Below are positions 43,856-51,665 of a stretch of 64,000 nt of DNA, in pieces. Below the pieces are notes generated by a model. That model was not told the origin of the DNA, ran no database searches, and was given only the letters and a program-made list of their open reading frames with translations. Location: positions 27,892-91,891 of the forward strand of contig JAGAWT010000028.1 in assembly GCA_018110985.1 (NCBI GenBank), in the 5' to 3' direction. Numbering within the stretch: position 1 is the stretch's first letter; every line of letters begins with the position of its first letter. Both the position numbers and the translations under genes were made by a program. The DNA comes from Oscillospiraceae bacterium. Its GTDB lineage: Bacteria > Bacillota > Clostridia > Oscillospirales > Ruminococcaceae.

Positions 43856-44563
43856 ATGCAGATAAAGTTCTGGAAATTTCTGAACGATCTTTACGAGCGC
43901 ATCCTGCTGGTGATACTTGTTCTGGTGCTGCTTATCGTCTTGTGGTGTATGTACGACAACTACTATGTTTTCAACCACACCTCCGACAGGATAGCGGGTT
44001 ACAGACCCGGCACACGGAGCGTGCAGACGGGCAGCACGGAAAAGGTCATCACATCCGATATGGTGGCATGGCTCAGTATAGACGGCACCAACATCGACTA
44101 CCCTGTTATGCAGGGCAGCGACAATGTAAAGTATCTGAACACCGATCCTTTCGGTGACTATTCCCTGGCGGGCAGTATCTTCCTTGACTGCCGCTGCTCC
44201 CCGGACTTCACAGATGACTATTCCCTTGTTTACGGGCATCATATGGAGTACGGCAGGATGTTCGGCGCCATAGATGATTTTCTGGATGAAGACTATCTGA
44301 AAAAGCACAGTAAGGGAGAGCTGCTCATCGGCTATGAGGGGGAGGAAAGGCACGCCCTTGAGGTCTTTGCCTCCGTGAAGGCGACTGCCCATGATGAGGT
44401 GGTCTTTGAGCCGGGAAAAGGGGATATAAGGACATTCATCCTTGAAAATGCAGAGGTCATCACCGATACTTCGGAGCGGACGGAACCCATTCTGGGTATG
44501 TCCACCTGCTCTGATGAGGGTGCGGCTGCAAGAGTTATAGTTTTTTGTTATATTTTAGACTGA
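43856..44563 (+). CDS. class B sortase, pilus type
   Basis: 235 residues with an N-terminal membrane helix (about 16-33). Catalytic triad is visible: His128 in YGHHM, Cys218 in MSTCSDEG and Arg226 in ARVIVF. The sequence is sortase B-like (WLSIDGTNIDYPVMQG, N-terminal region). In S. pyogenes FCT-3 pili a class B sortase (SrtC) polymerises FctA with help from SipA; the same gene partners are here, so pilin polymerisation is the likely job. Confidence 0.9.
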   Translation: MQIKFWKFLNDLYERILLVILVLVLLIVLWCMYDNYYVFNHTSDRIAGYRPGTRSVQTGSTEKVITSDMVAWLSIDGTNIDYPVMQGSDNVKYLNTDPFGDYSLAGSIFLDCRCSPDFTDDYSLVYGHHMEYGRMFGAIDDFLDEDYLKKHSKGELLIGYEGEERHALEVFASVKATAHDEVVFEPGKGDIRTFILENAEVITDTSERTEPILGMSTCSDEGAAARVIVFCYILD

Positions 44564-44582
44564 TATCATGGGAGGTGGTACA

Positions 44583-45419
44583 ATGAAAGGCATAAGATCC
44601 TTTGCGGCTCTTGTCCTTGCTGTTGTGCTGTCCCTCCTTACCCCGGGCGGCAGTGCTTTTGCGGGTGACTATGAAGCCATAACCGCATCCGTGCCCGTAA
44701 AGGCGCTTCTCACCAAGGCAGACGGCGGAAAACACGTCTATGAGATCGGCATCACGCCCCTTGAAGGAGCTCCCGCCCCCATAGAAGATACTATCCTCAT
44801 AAATGAGGATTCCGAAGGCACCCTTGACATAAGCCTTGACGAGCCGGGAACATACATCTACAAGGTGGAGCAGATACCCGGTGATGACAAGCGTTACAAA
44901 TACGATGATACGGTATACTATGTGACGGTCTTTGTGGAGAATGTGGGAGATACTCTCGCCCTGCGCTACGGTCTTTCTCTGACGGTGAACGACATGGTGA
45001 CAAAGCCTGCGGTCATGGAAGTTATGTTCCAGAACACTCCTTCAAAGGAAATAATACCTGTTCCTCCGGAACCAGATCCACCCGATCCTCAGCCGCCCTC
45101 TCCTCCCTCACCCCCTTCGCCTCCCGTGACCACACCTGTTGTGCCGGGTACGCAGCCCGCAGTGCCGGGTACCCAGAAGCCCGACGGACCCGAAGATGAT
45201 CCTTCTGTGGGAGCAGGCATATACGGCGACGGACTTCTCCTTGATGTAGGTACGGTCGTTTCCCGTATAGCAGGGGACGACACCCGCAGCACGGAGATCG
45301 CAGAGAAGATAGAGAACAGCTTCGTGGGCAGCATTCCCGTTATATATGTGGTGCTCGTACTGCTTGTGATAGTTTTGGCAGCCCTTCTGAAAGCACGTTC
45401 CCGAAAAGAAGATGATTAA
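44583..45419 (+). CDS. minor/basal pilin-like protein with Pro-rich stalk
   Basis: 278 residues. Signal peptide (cut near AFA-GD), one FctA/FctB-like Ig domain (about 27-155: VKALLTKADGGKHVYEIGIT, DEPGTYIYKVEQIPGDDKRY, YDDTVYYVTVFV), a proline stalk (PEPDPPDPQPPSPPSPPSPP and VPGTQPAVPGTQ), and a C-terminal membrane helix with KARSRKEDD. A sorting motif is not evident before the helix, unlike normal basal pilins, so it may stay membrane-bound. Start at 44583 behind GGAGGTGG; the ATG at 44568 precedes the ribosome site. Last gene of the first pilus operon. Confidence 0.75.
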   Translation: MKGIRSFAALVLAVVLSLLTPGGSAFAGDYEAITASVPVKALLTKADGGKHVYEIGITPLEGAPAPIEDTILINEDSEGTLDISLDEPGTYIYKVEQIPGDDKRYKYDDTVYYVTVFVENVGDTLALRYGLSLTVNDMVTKPAVMEVMFQNTPSKEIIPVPPEPDPPDPQPPSPPSPPSPPVTTPVVPGTQPAVPGTQKPDGPEDDPSVGAGIYGDGLLLDVGTVVSRIAGDDTRSTEIAEKIENSFVGSIPVIYVVLVLLVIVLAALLKARSRKEDD

Positions 45420-45453
45420 GTCCTTCATGCCATGACGGTATGAAGGACTTTTG
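45419..45453 (+). terminator. terminator of first pilus operon
   Basis: AGTCCTTCAT / ATGAAGGACT stem followed by TTTTG; overlaps the stop codon. Confidence 0.85.
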
Positions 45454-45484
45454 TTTCAGGCTTATGTTTTCTTTCGGAGAAAAA

Positions 45485-45588
45485 ATGCTGATCTCTGACC
45501 GATGTTCAGACAAGAAATAAGCTGCAAATGCTTGAATATATGGGATTTGAGGCTTGGAGATCGTCTATACATGAGGAAGGATCAGTAT
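45485..45588. repeat. palindromic element, copy 8 (104 bp)
   Basis: Same orientation as copy 1 with a few substitutions (ATGCTGATC at the left end). The right end overlaps by one base the TGA of the minus-strand Cys-rich mini-protein gene. Confidence 0.93.
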
Positions 45589-45803
45589 CATTCCCCGCAG
45601 CAGCATTCGCAGGAGCCGTTATCCTCGCAGCATCCGCAGCACTCATTTTTCCTGCCGAGACCGAACACTTTCTTGTGCCATTCGGGCATTTCGGGGATGG
45701 GGTCACCGGTGAGTGCGGAGGCTATTACCCTGCGGTGGATAATGAGCAGTACGGCAATGATACAGACCATGATCTGTATCAGCAATTTGACGGTATTTTT
45801 CAT
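45588..45803 (-). CDS. Cys-rich small membrane protein
   Basis: 71 residues. One membrane helix (about 5-24, LLIQIMVCIIAVLLII), a short linker (GDPIPEMPEWHKKVFGLGRK) and a tail NECCGCCEDNGSCECCCGE with eight Cys in 19 residues. No family is recognised; clustered cysteines suggest metal binding or disulfide formation. Start at 45803 is supported by AAGGAG eight bases upstream, and a good promoter lies at 45863-45892. It is on the opposite strand between the two halves of the pilus island. Confidence 0.75.
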   Translation of the reverse strand: MKNTVKLLIQIMVCIIAVLLIIHRRVIASALTGDPIPEMPEWHKKVFGLGRKNECCGCCEDNGSCECCCGE

Positions 45804-45862
45804 AGACAATCTCCTTTCACCTGCATACACATAAAGTTATACAAAAAATGGATATTTAGACT

Positions 45863-45892
45863 ATTATACAACATCAACAAAAAAATAGTCAA
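45863..45892 (-). promoter_or_regulatory. promoter of Cys-rich mini-protein gene
   Basis: TTGACT-18-TATAAT on the minus strand. Confidence 0.75.
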
Positions 45893-46119
45893 CAGAAACC
45901 ACAAAAAATTTACAATTTCAACAAGATCATTCAAGATCTGAGTGGTATCATTTATTACGGATGACGGAGAATTATTACAGATAGGTTACAGTTCTGTCGG
46001 ATGCGGGCGAAATATATAATTTTTGCAGGAAAATATATCTGATTTGCTAAGAAAAGCCGCCCTGATTTGTGCATATATACAAAATATATCTTTCGTGTAC
46101 GAATTGTTGAAAATAACTA
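45893..46119. other. AT-rich intergenic stretch between divergent promoters
   Basis: No gene or RNA is visible. It contains TGCAGGAAAATATATCTGATT (46025-46045), similar to a string near 25310. The rest is low-complexity AT-rich sequence. Confidence 0.5.
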
Positions 46120-46148
46120 TTGCAAAGTAGACAATGGGGGGGTATAAT
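46120..46148 (+). promoter_or_regulatory. second-pilin promoter with seven-G spacer tract
   Basis: TTGCAA-17-TATAAT; the last seven spacer bases (46136-46142) are all G. Gain or loss of one G would move the spacing away from 17. Confidence 0.75.
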
Positions 46149-46238
46149 GGTACTATGAAAAATTGTAGGAATATACCCTCGTGTGAATAAAAAACAGAAA
46201 CAGAAAATGATGGAATACTCATTCAAGGAGGAATGAAA

Positions 46239-47528
46239 GTGAAGCTGAAACGAATTTTTGCTGCCATGAGCGCAGCTCTTGTAATGGCTTTTGCCATGCC
46301 TTTGGGTGCAACCACGGAGGCAGTGAATCAGAAACTGTATACTCCGCTGGTAGCCGAGAATACTGCTACACTGAAAAAGTATCTTGTACTTGATGACGGG
46401 GCTGCCGTTCCCACGGTGACATTTTCTTTTGAAGTGGAAGCCGGAGAAGCTGTTTCCGCTACATCTTCTACTATGGAGATAAAAGCGGGACCTATGACAG
46501 GGAGCGAAGGTGCAAAGCCTGAGGTAATAGATGCAGTGTTTACGGTCAGTGATTCACCTGATGTTGTTCCCGGCACGGGACACACCTTAAGCACCGATTA
46601 CAGTGGCAAAAAATATGTAGAAAAAGAAATCACTTTTAAATTGAACGGTGTGACCTTTACAGAACCGGGAATCTACAGATATAAGATCACGGAAAAGGCT
46701 CTTACTACTGCGGTCAATGGTATTACTCAGGACACAAAGACCATATACGCCGATGTTTATGTTACCGACGACACTGAAGATGCGACAGGAGACCCCAAGT
46801 TAAAGATTGCCAATATAGAAGGAAAATCTCCTATTGTGTTTTTCACTACGACCGACGGCACTGCTCCGGTCATAAATGCAGGCGCTAATTTGGGTTCAGA
46901 TACCTATCCCTCCGGGGTAACTAAAACAGATTGTTTTGTGAACAGATATACCACTCATGATCTCTATTTTGCAAAGAAAGTAAGCGGTAATCAGGCTTCA
47001 AGGGATAAGTTCTTTGAGTTTACGGTTAATATCAGTGGACTTTCAAATGGTGCAAAGCTTGGTGTAGATATTGCTAACGCTGTTGCAAAAGTTGATCAAA
47101 CTAAATCTCCTGCTACCAAATCGGAATACAATGATAAAAACAATCCGACAGAAATAGAAGATGTTGATTCTGATGGTGTTATTGAGGAAAAATTTTACCT
47201 CCAGCACGACCAGTACATCATCATAAAGGGCATCCCCGAAGGTGCTACTTACAATGTTACAGAGGATGAAGAGGACTACAAGAGCACAGCTGCTGCTACA
47301 ACTAATGTTGTCAAGACCATAGGCGAAGGTACAGATACTATAAATTTTGATGATGCAACTGGAGGTGATGTTGTAACCGAAAACATCTACACAGGCTTTA
47401 AGAACGAAAAGCAGGGCATAGTTCCCACGGGAATAGTTCTTAGCATAGTTCCTGTGCTCCTTATAGGTGTAGCTGTTACAGCCGGTATCATCCTTCTCCT
47501 TGTGCGCAGAGAGAAAAATGCCGAATAA
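46239..47528 (+). CDS. second FctA-like pilin with VPTG-type sorting signal
   Basis: About 429 residues. Signal peptide, first Ig-like domain (TLKKYLVLDDGAAVPTVTFSFEVE, FTEPGIYRYKITEK), second domain (FAKKVSGNQASRDKFFEFTV, YLQHDQYIIIKGIPEG), then IVPTGIV, hydrophobic segment and RREKNAE. It is a paralogue of the pilin at 42388-43821. AAGGAGG lies only two bases from the ATG at 46233 but seven from the in-frame GTG at 46239, so GTG is preferred. The gene is visibly more AT-rich than the first pilin and has its own G-tract promoter; no sortase gene follows, so it probably uses the class B sortase upstream. Confidence 0.85.
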   Translation: MKLKRIFAAMSAALVMAFAMPLGATTEAVNQKLYTPLVAENTATLKKYLVLDDGAAVPTVTFSFEVEAGEAVSATSSTMEIKAGPMTGSEGAKPEVIDAVFTVSDSPDVVPGTGHTLSTDYSGKKYVEKEITFKLNGVTFTEPGIYRYKITEKALTTAVNGITQDTKTIYADVYVTDDTEDATGDPKLKIANIEGKSPIVFFTTTDGTAPVINAGANLGSDTYPSGVTKTDCFVNRYTTHDLYFAKKVSGNQASRDKFFEFTVNISGLSNGAKLGVDIANAVAKVDQTKSPATKSEYNDKNNPTEIEDVDSDGVIEEKFYLQHDQYIIIKGIPEGATYNVTEDEEDYKSTAAATTNVVKTIGEGTDTINFDDATGGDVVTENIYTGFKNEKQGIVPTGIVLSIVPVLLIGVAVTAGIILLLVRREKNAE

Positions 47529-47540
47529 ATAACTAAAACA

Positions 47541-47580
47541 AGACCCCCGACAGTCATAAGGCTGTCGGGGGATTATCATT
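47541..47580. terminator. bidirectional terminator after second pilin
   Basis: CCCCCGACAG / CTGTCGGGGG stem; overlaps the end of the antitoxin fragment on the other strand. Confidence 0.75.
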
Positions 47581-47737
47581 TTCCGTTTCCTTTAATACTT
47601 CATTGAAAGAACTGTAGACCTTTTTATTCGGATCTTTTTTCAGAGCTTGGACTTCCTCTATGGCTAAAACAGTATCAGCATTAGGTGTATCATAACGAAT
47701 GAACTTATCATCATATGACTGTCTGTGGTCTGTCCAT
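47554..47737 (-). pseudogene. RelB/DinJ-type antitoxin C-terminal fragment
   Basis: An open frame of about 60 codons on the minus strand reads YDDKFIRYDTPNADTVLAIE and then EVQALKKDPNKKVYSSFNEV, which fits the C-terminal half of RelB/DinJ-family antitoxins. No in-frame ATG, GTG or TTG with a ribosome site precedes it, and a stop lies just upstream inside the end of the next gene, so the DNA-binding N-terminus is missing. No toxin gene is adjacent. Its last codons form one arm of the pilin terminator. Confidence 0.5.
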
Positions 47738-47738
47738 T

Positions 47739-48686
47739 TTATGTATTCTCATCATCATCAAGATAGTTCCCTATGCTTGAAATGCTGTCCATACTTGTGC
47801 CTGTGGTATAGGTGCTTTGATAGGGCTTTTCCTGAGAGCCGTCTGCCGGGGTGTTTTGCGTGAACGTGTTCCCTGTGGGAGTGTAAGTCCCAGCAGTGCC
47901 GCCGAAGCTGTTGTTTTGGCTGTTATTTCGGGGGAATACGCCGTCGGTGCCCTCAGTAGGGCGGGCAGTCGTGTTAATGGGACGGGAAAAGGCCTGGCTG
48001 TAGCTGTCACCGTCAAGCATAGATACGGTGTTGTCCTGCTTTTTCTTGAAAACAAAGTAGATGACCACCAGAACAGCGCCTATCCCGCAGATGACCACAC
48101 CTGTCACAGAGCTTCTTCCCTGATAGCCCGGTGCATAGTAAGTCAGGATGTAGGGAACTACTTTACCCGCATAGTCCGCACGGGTGCTGTCGGAATCATA
48201 AAGGAGCCATTCGTAGAGATAATCCTCCGTTTCGCTGTCCATGGGCTTCATTTTGCCCTGTACATGGAGATAAGCAGGGTCTGCTATCTCCTCACCGTCG
48301 TACATACGGTAGAATTCGTCTATCATCCTGTCTGCAACGGCGCAGGCTTCGGTGTTCCCTATCTCCAGTGCCAGATACTGCTCGTAATCGGAACCCTCCA
48401 GCGGCACTACATAGTAGTGGGCGGAAACGTGCTCATTGTGCTTTACGCCCAGAGTGGTGTTGTAGCTTTCCTCATAGGCAAATTCATCCAGTATGTAGTA
48501 GATATCCCCTTCAACAAAGTCACCCTTTGAGAAGTCCGACACTTTCATGGAAGAAAGCTCCTTGGGAGTCTTTCCCTTTATGCTGTCGTTTACGGATGTG
48601 ACCGTGAACACTATGCCCGCTATGAACATAGCTATACCTGCCACAAGGAGCCTCATGAGCAGCGTACCGGAATAATTTTTGAACAT
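47739..48686 (-). CDS. membrane protein of unknown function
   Basis: 315 residues. Membrane helix at about 10-31, an extracellular domain of about 155 residues (FVEGDIYYILDEFAYEE..., HVSAHYYVVPLEGSDYEQYL), a second helix (about 192-215), and a polar Ser/Thr/Asn-rich cytoplasmic tail. The plan resembles DUF6709-like Clostridia proteins but I cannot be certain. GGAG nine bases before the ATG; promoter at 48718-48747. Confidence 0.65.
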   Translation of the reverse strand: MFKNYSGTLLMRLLVAGIAMFIAGIVFTVTSVNDSIKGKTPKELSSMKVSDFSKGDFVEGDIYYILDEFAYEESYNTTLGVKHNEHVSAHYYVVPLEGSDYEQYLALEIGNTEACAVADRMIDEFYRMYDGEEIADPAYLHVQGKMKPMDSETEDYLYEWLLYDSDSTRADYAGKVVPYILTYYAPGYQGRSSVTGVVICGIGAVLVVIYFVFKKKQDNTVSMLDGDSYSQAFSRPINTTARPTEGTDGVFPRNNSQNNSFGGTAGTYTPTGNTFTQNTPADGSQEKPYQSTYTTGTSMDSISSIGNYLDDDENT

Positions 48687-48717
48687 ATAAACATCTCCAA
48701 AATATCAAATATGTAAA

Positions 48718-48747
48718 ATTATACCATAACGCCGGACTTTTTGTCAA
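48718..48747 (-). promoter_or_regulatory. sigma-A promoter
   Basis: TTGACA-18-TATAAT on the minus strand for the gene starting at 48686. Confidence 0.8.
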
Positions 48748-48887
48748 TGTTTGGAAATATATGTGACAAAAATCGGTCTATTGCACAAAAAATGAAGAAA
48801 AACAGTCGGGTTTTATGGCACAGCCCTGAACCCTCCCGACGGCAGGGAATCCGACCTGCGGAAGGATCCCGTGTTTTCTGTGCATAA

Positions 48888-48915
48888 AAAGCCTCCCCTT
48901 AAAATGGGAGGCTCC
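48888..48915 (-). terminator. terminator downstream of GH27 gene
   Basis: AGCCTCCC / GGGAGGCT stem with TTTTT on the minus strand. Element copy 9 lies between it and the GH27 stop codon. Confidence 0.8.
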
Positions 48916-48934
48916 GAATAAACGGAATGGTGTT

Positions 48935-49039
48935 ATACAAATCCTTCCTCGATGTATAGATGATCTCCAAGCCTCAGATCCCTTATATTCAAGCATTTGC
49001 GGCTTGTTTCTTGTCTATACATCGGTCAGAGATCAGTAT
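48935..49039. repeat. 105-bp palindromic element, copy 9
   Basis: Reverse orientation. It stands between the GH27 gene and its terminator, so it is transcribed as part of the GH27 3' UTR, in the opposite sense to copies 1, 3, 7 and 8. Confidence 0.94.
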
Positions 49040-49090
49040 TACGGAAAGAGACATATATCCCGATGTGGGGGCAACGGAGTTTTCCTGCCC

Positions 49091-50341
49091 TTAATCACCG
49101 ATAAGGAAAGCCTTAGCCCCGTGGGGAGCAATGCTGAGGTGTACGGCGCTGCCTGTGCCCTTTTCTCCCGACCACAGCTCGGTAAAGGAATGTTCGCCCT
49201 CAAGCTCTGTGTCGGAAAGGGGAACGGTAATATCCGCTTCATTTTCCCCCGCATTGAATACAGCCATATAGGTGCCGCCCTTTGCGGATACAGCCGTCCA
49301 GAGTATCATTTCATTGCCGTTTATGTCTTTGCGGTATACCTGATGGGCGTGGCGGGCGTTTTCGTGCATATCCAGTATGCCCTTGTTGGTGACCAGCTCT
49401 AAGGTGAACTTGTCAAACTTTGTCATTTCCGCACCGATGAAAAGGGGAGACCTGAAAATGCTCCAGAGTGTCATCATGGTATACTGCTCATCAGGAGTGA
49501 ATTTGGTCCTGTCCTCGGTGTTGTAGTCCTGACGCAGGGCACCTATGGGCAGCATATCCGCATCCGGGTAGCAGCCGTTCCCCGTGTGGGTACACCACTT
49601 TTCGCAGCGCTCGAACATATTGTAGAGGAGCTGCCATTCATCCCAGAAATCGTCGGTGATACGCCACATATTGGCGGTGTCCTTGTAAAGCTGTGCCTTT
49701 TCGAGAAGTGCGGGACCCGGAGACAGGGACAGCACCATATCACGGCCGCAGTTTTTCAGGGCACGGCTCAGGAGCTTTAGTTCTTCCTCGCAGTGGGGCA
49801 TCTCACGGCAGATGTCGTCGCACTTTATAAAATCCACTCCCCAAGAGGCATAGAGCCTGAACAGGCTCAGATAATACTCATAGGCTCCGTTTTTTGCAGG
49901 GTCAATGCCGTACATATCCGTGTTCCATACACAGATGCTGTCGGTCTTGGCTATCTTCCTTGCGGTGGTGTCCGTCCCCATTATTGGCACGTCCCTGTGT
50001 ACCGCCTGTCTTGGGATGCCCCTCATTATATGTATGCCGAATTTCAGCCCCAGTGAATGGATATATTCACCCAGCGGAGCAAAGCCCTTTCCGTCCGCTG
50101 CGGAGGGGAAACGGTTCACGGCGGGCATGAGCCTGCCGTATTCGTCCATGCAAAGCTCGGTGAAAGGGTGATATTCGTGGTTCTCGGCAGTAGGCTCCGA
50201 CCACTGTATGTCCACCACCACATACTCCCAGCCGTATTCATTAAGGTTTTCAGCCATATAACGGGCATTTTGGCGCACTATGTCTTCGGTGACGGCTGCA
50301 CCGTAGCAGTCCCAGCTGTTCCAGCCCATAGGTGATCTCAT
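49091..50341 (-). CDS. GH27 alpha-galactosidase, cytoplasmic
   Basis: 416 residues, no signal peptide. PMGWNSWDCYG opens the barrel; the nucleophile is Asp175 in DFIKCDD and the acid/base is Asp231 in RITDDFW. PDADMLPIG and GAEMTKFD are family-typical. It would cleave terminal alpha-galactosides (melibiose, raffinose or galactomannan fragments) taken up by the cell; related GH27 isomalto-dextranase or alpha-N-acetylgalactosaminidase specificity cannot be ruled out. GGAGG eight bases before the ATG. No transporter is adjacent. Confidence 0.88.
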   Translation of the reverse strand: MRSPMGWNSWDCYGAAVTEDIVRQNARYMAENLNEYGWEYVVVDIQWSEPTAENHEYHPFTELCMDEYGRLMPAVNRFPSAADGKGFAPLGEYIHSLGLKFGIHIMRGIPRQAVHRDVPIMGTDTTARKIAKTDSICVWNTDMYGIDPAKNGAYEYYLSLFRLYASWGVDFIKCDDICREMPHCEEELKLLSRALKNCGRDMVLSLSPGPALLEKAQLYKDTANMWRITDDFWDEWQLLYNMFERCEKWCTHTGNGCYPDADMLPIGALRQDYNTEDRTKFTPDEQYTMMTLWSIFRSPLFIGAEMTKFDKFTLELVTNKGILDMHENARHAHQVYRKDINGNEMILWTAVSAKGGTYMAVFNAGENEADITVPLSDTELEGEHSFTELWSGEKGTGSAVHLSIAPHGAKAFLIGD

Positions 50342-50394
50342 GTTGATTACCTCCGTACAATAATATTTCCTGAATGATCGTAGTGTTTTGGCTA

Positions 50395-50423
50395 ATTTTA
50401 ACCGAAAATCATACGAAATTCAA
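50395..50423 (-). promoter_or_regulatory. promoter of GH27 gene
   Basis: TTGAAT-17-TAAAAT on the minus strand. Confidence 0.7.
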
Positions 50424-50478
50424 TTGATATTATCCATAAATTTTCATTCTGCGCTTTGTAGATAATGCCATAAGAAAA

Positions 50479-50622
50479 TCACCCGAAACCGACCTGATGA
50501 TACTGATCTCTGACCGATGTATAGACAAGAAACAAGCCTCAGATCCTTGAATATAAGGAATTTGAGGCTTGGAGATCGTCTATACATCGAGGAAGAATCA
50601 GTATGAGGCCGCTTTCGGGTGA
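50479..50622 (-). terminator. terminator of trpF operon split by a 105-bp element
   Basis: On the minus strand, TCACCCGAAAGCGGCCT (50622-50606) pairs at 15 of 17 positions with AGGTCGGTTTCGGGTGA (50495-50479), followed by TTTTCTT. The two arms flank element copy 10, which occupies the loop. The stem starts six bases after the trpF stop codon. Confidence 0.75.
50500..50604. repeat. 105-bp palindromic element, copy 10
   Basis: Same orientation as copy 1. It sits inside the loop of the trpF terminator. The core has changed to ACAAGCCTCAGATCCTTG, mixing sequences of the two inner hairpins. Confidence 0.95.
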
Positions 50623-50627
50623 GACTG

Positions 50628-51236
50628 TCACATACCTTTTACTGCCCTGACAAAGGCAAGTATCTTTTCCCTGTCCTTTACTCCCTTTTGTATCTCTGCG
50701 CCGCCGGAGGTGTCGGCACCCTCAAATCCCGTCACATCAAGAGCTGCACCCACATTGTCTGCCGTGAGCCCTCCAGCTATAAGGCGGAATTTTCCATCAG
50801 GCACCCTTATCCCTTCAAGAAGAGAGTAATCAAAGCCCTTTCCGCTTCCGGGAGCGGCGGAATCAAAGACAAATCCCTTTACACGGGGATCTTCTGCCCA
50901 TTCACCGCAGCTGTGCATATCGCTTACATTAAATGCCTTTATGATAGGTATGTCTGTGGTGTCCGCAGCTTCGGGGGATACACTGCCGTGTATCTGCACA
51001 AAATCAAAGCCGGCACTTTCTATCTGTGAAAGCTGTTCGGCTGTAGGAGACACTGTGACAGCTACACTTTTTATGCCGCTGTCAAGGTGCTTTATCAGCT
51101 CTGCTGCCTTGGTGATGTCCACATTCCGGGGGCTTTTTGGGAAAAACAGGACAAAGCCCGCAAGATCGGGTCTTGCTTCGTTTACGGCTTCTATGTCCTC
51201 TCTGCGGCTAAGACCGCATATCTTTACAAGTTTCAT
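50628..51236 (-). CDS. trpF: phosphoribosylanthranilate isomerase
   Basis: 202 residues, TIM barrel. Catalyses the third step of tryptophan synthesis. KICGLSRREDIEAV (catalytic Cys), FVQIHG, FDSAAPGSGKGFDYSLL (catalytic Asp), LIAGGLTADNV and DTSGGAEIQKGVKD are family blocks; DTSGG replaces the more usual DVSSG. It is far from other trp genes here, sitting six bases after an Rrf2-type regulator gene at the end of the long minus-strand operon. Confidence 0.93.
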   Translation of the reverse strand: MKLVKICGLSRREDIEAVNEARPDLAGFVLFFPKSPRNVDITKAAELIKHLDSGIKSVAVTVSPTAEQLSQIESAGFDFVQIHGSVSPEAADTTDIPIIKAFNVSDMHSCGEWAEDPRVKGFVFDSAAPGSGKGFDYSLLEGIRVPDGKFRLIAGGLTADNVGAALDVTGFEGADTSGGAEIQKGVKDREKILAFVRAVKGM

Positions 51237-51242
51237 GTATCA

Positions 51243-51638
51243 TCAGCCGAAGTCGTCAAAAGTGTGTGAGGAAAGCATTTCCGTCAGCTCCGAGGAGATC
51301 TTCTCAAAGACTGTCCTGTAATGGCACTGCGCCTTGGATGTACGGGTACACACAAAGCTGTCGTCATGGCAGCGGTTTATGCACATATCCCCGTCAATGG
51401 CGGTGACCACATCCAGGAGGGTGATCTTCGCAGGGGGGAGAGCCAGCTCGTAGCCCCCCTGCACGCCTTTGAAGGAGCGCACTATACCTGCGTTCACCAG
51501 TTTCCTCAGTATTTTCAGCGCAAAGCGGAGAGTGACCCCCGTCTTTTCGGAAATGCTCTTTGCGTCGGTGCGGGCTTTTTCTTCCGCAAGGCAGCCCACT
51601 ATCCTTACGGCGTAATCCGATTCAAGTGTAAGGTACAT
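51243..51638 (-). CDS. Rrf2-family transcriptional regulator with four Cys
   Basis: 131 residues. Winged helix in the first 65 residues (SDYAVRIVGCLAEE, SISEKTGVTLRFALKIL, VQGGYELALPP). Cys86, 90, 97 and 105 (MCINRCHDDSFVC) are suited to an iron-sulfur cluster as in IscR/NsrR/RsrR relatives, though spacing differs from IscR. ATG at 51638 is preferred over GTG at 51641 because AGGTGA lies five bases upstream. It is between leuS and trpF and may be autoregulated. Confidence 0.88.
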   Translation of the reverse strand: MYLTLESDYAVRIVGCLAEEKARTDAKSISEKTGVTLRFALKILRKLVNAGIVRSFKGVQGGYELALPPAKITLLDVVTAIDGDMCINRCHDDSFVCTRTSKAQCHYRTVFEKISSELTEMLSSHTFDDFG

Positions 51639-51665
51639 CACATCACCTCATTCGGATGAACGGTA

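Noticed and set aside
5806..50604. CRISPR array from the ten repeats
   Set aside because: Copies are dispersed over 45 kb in both orientations with genes between them, are far longer than CRISPR repeats, and no cas genes are seen.
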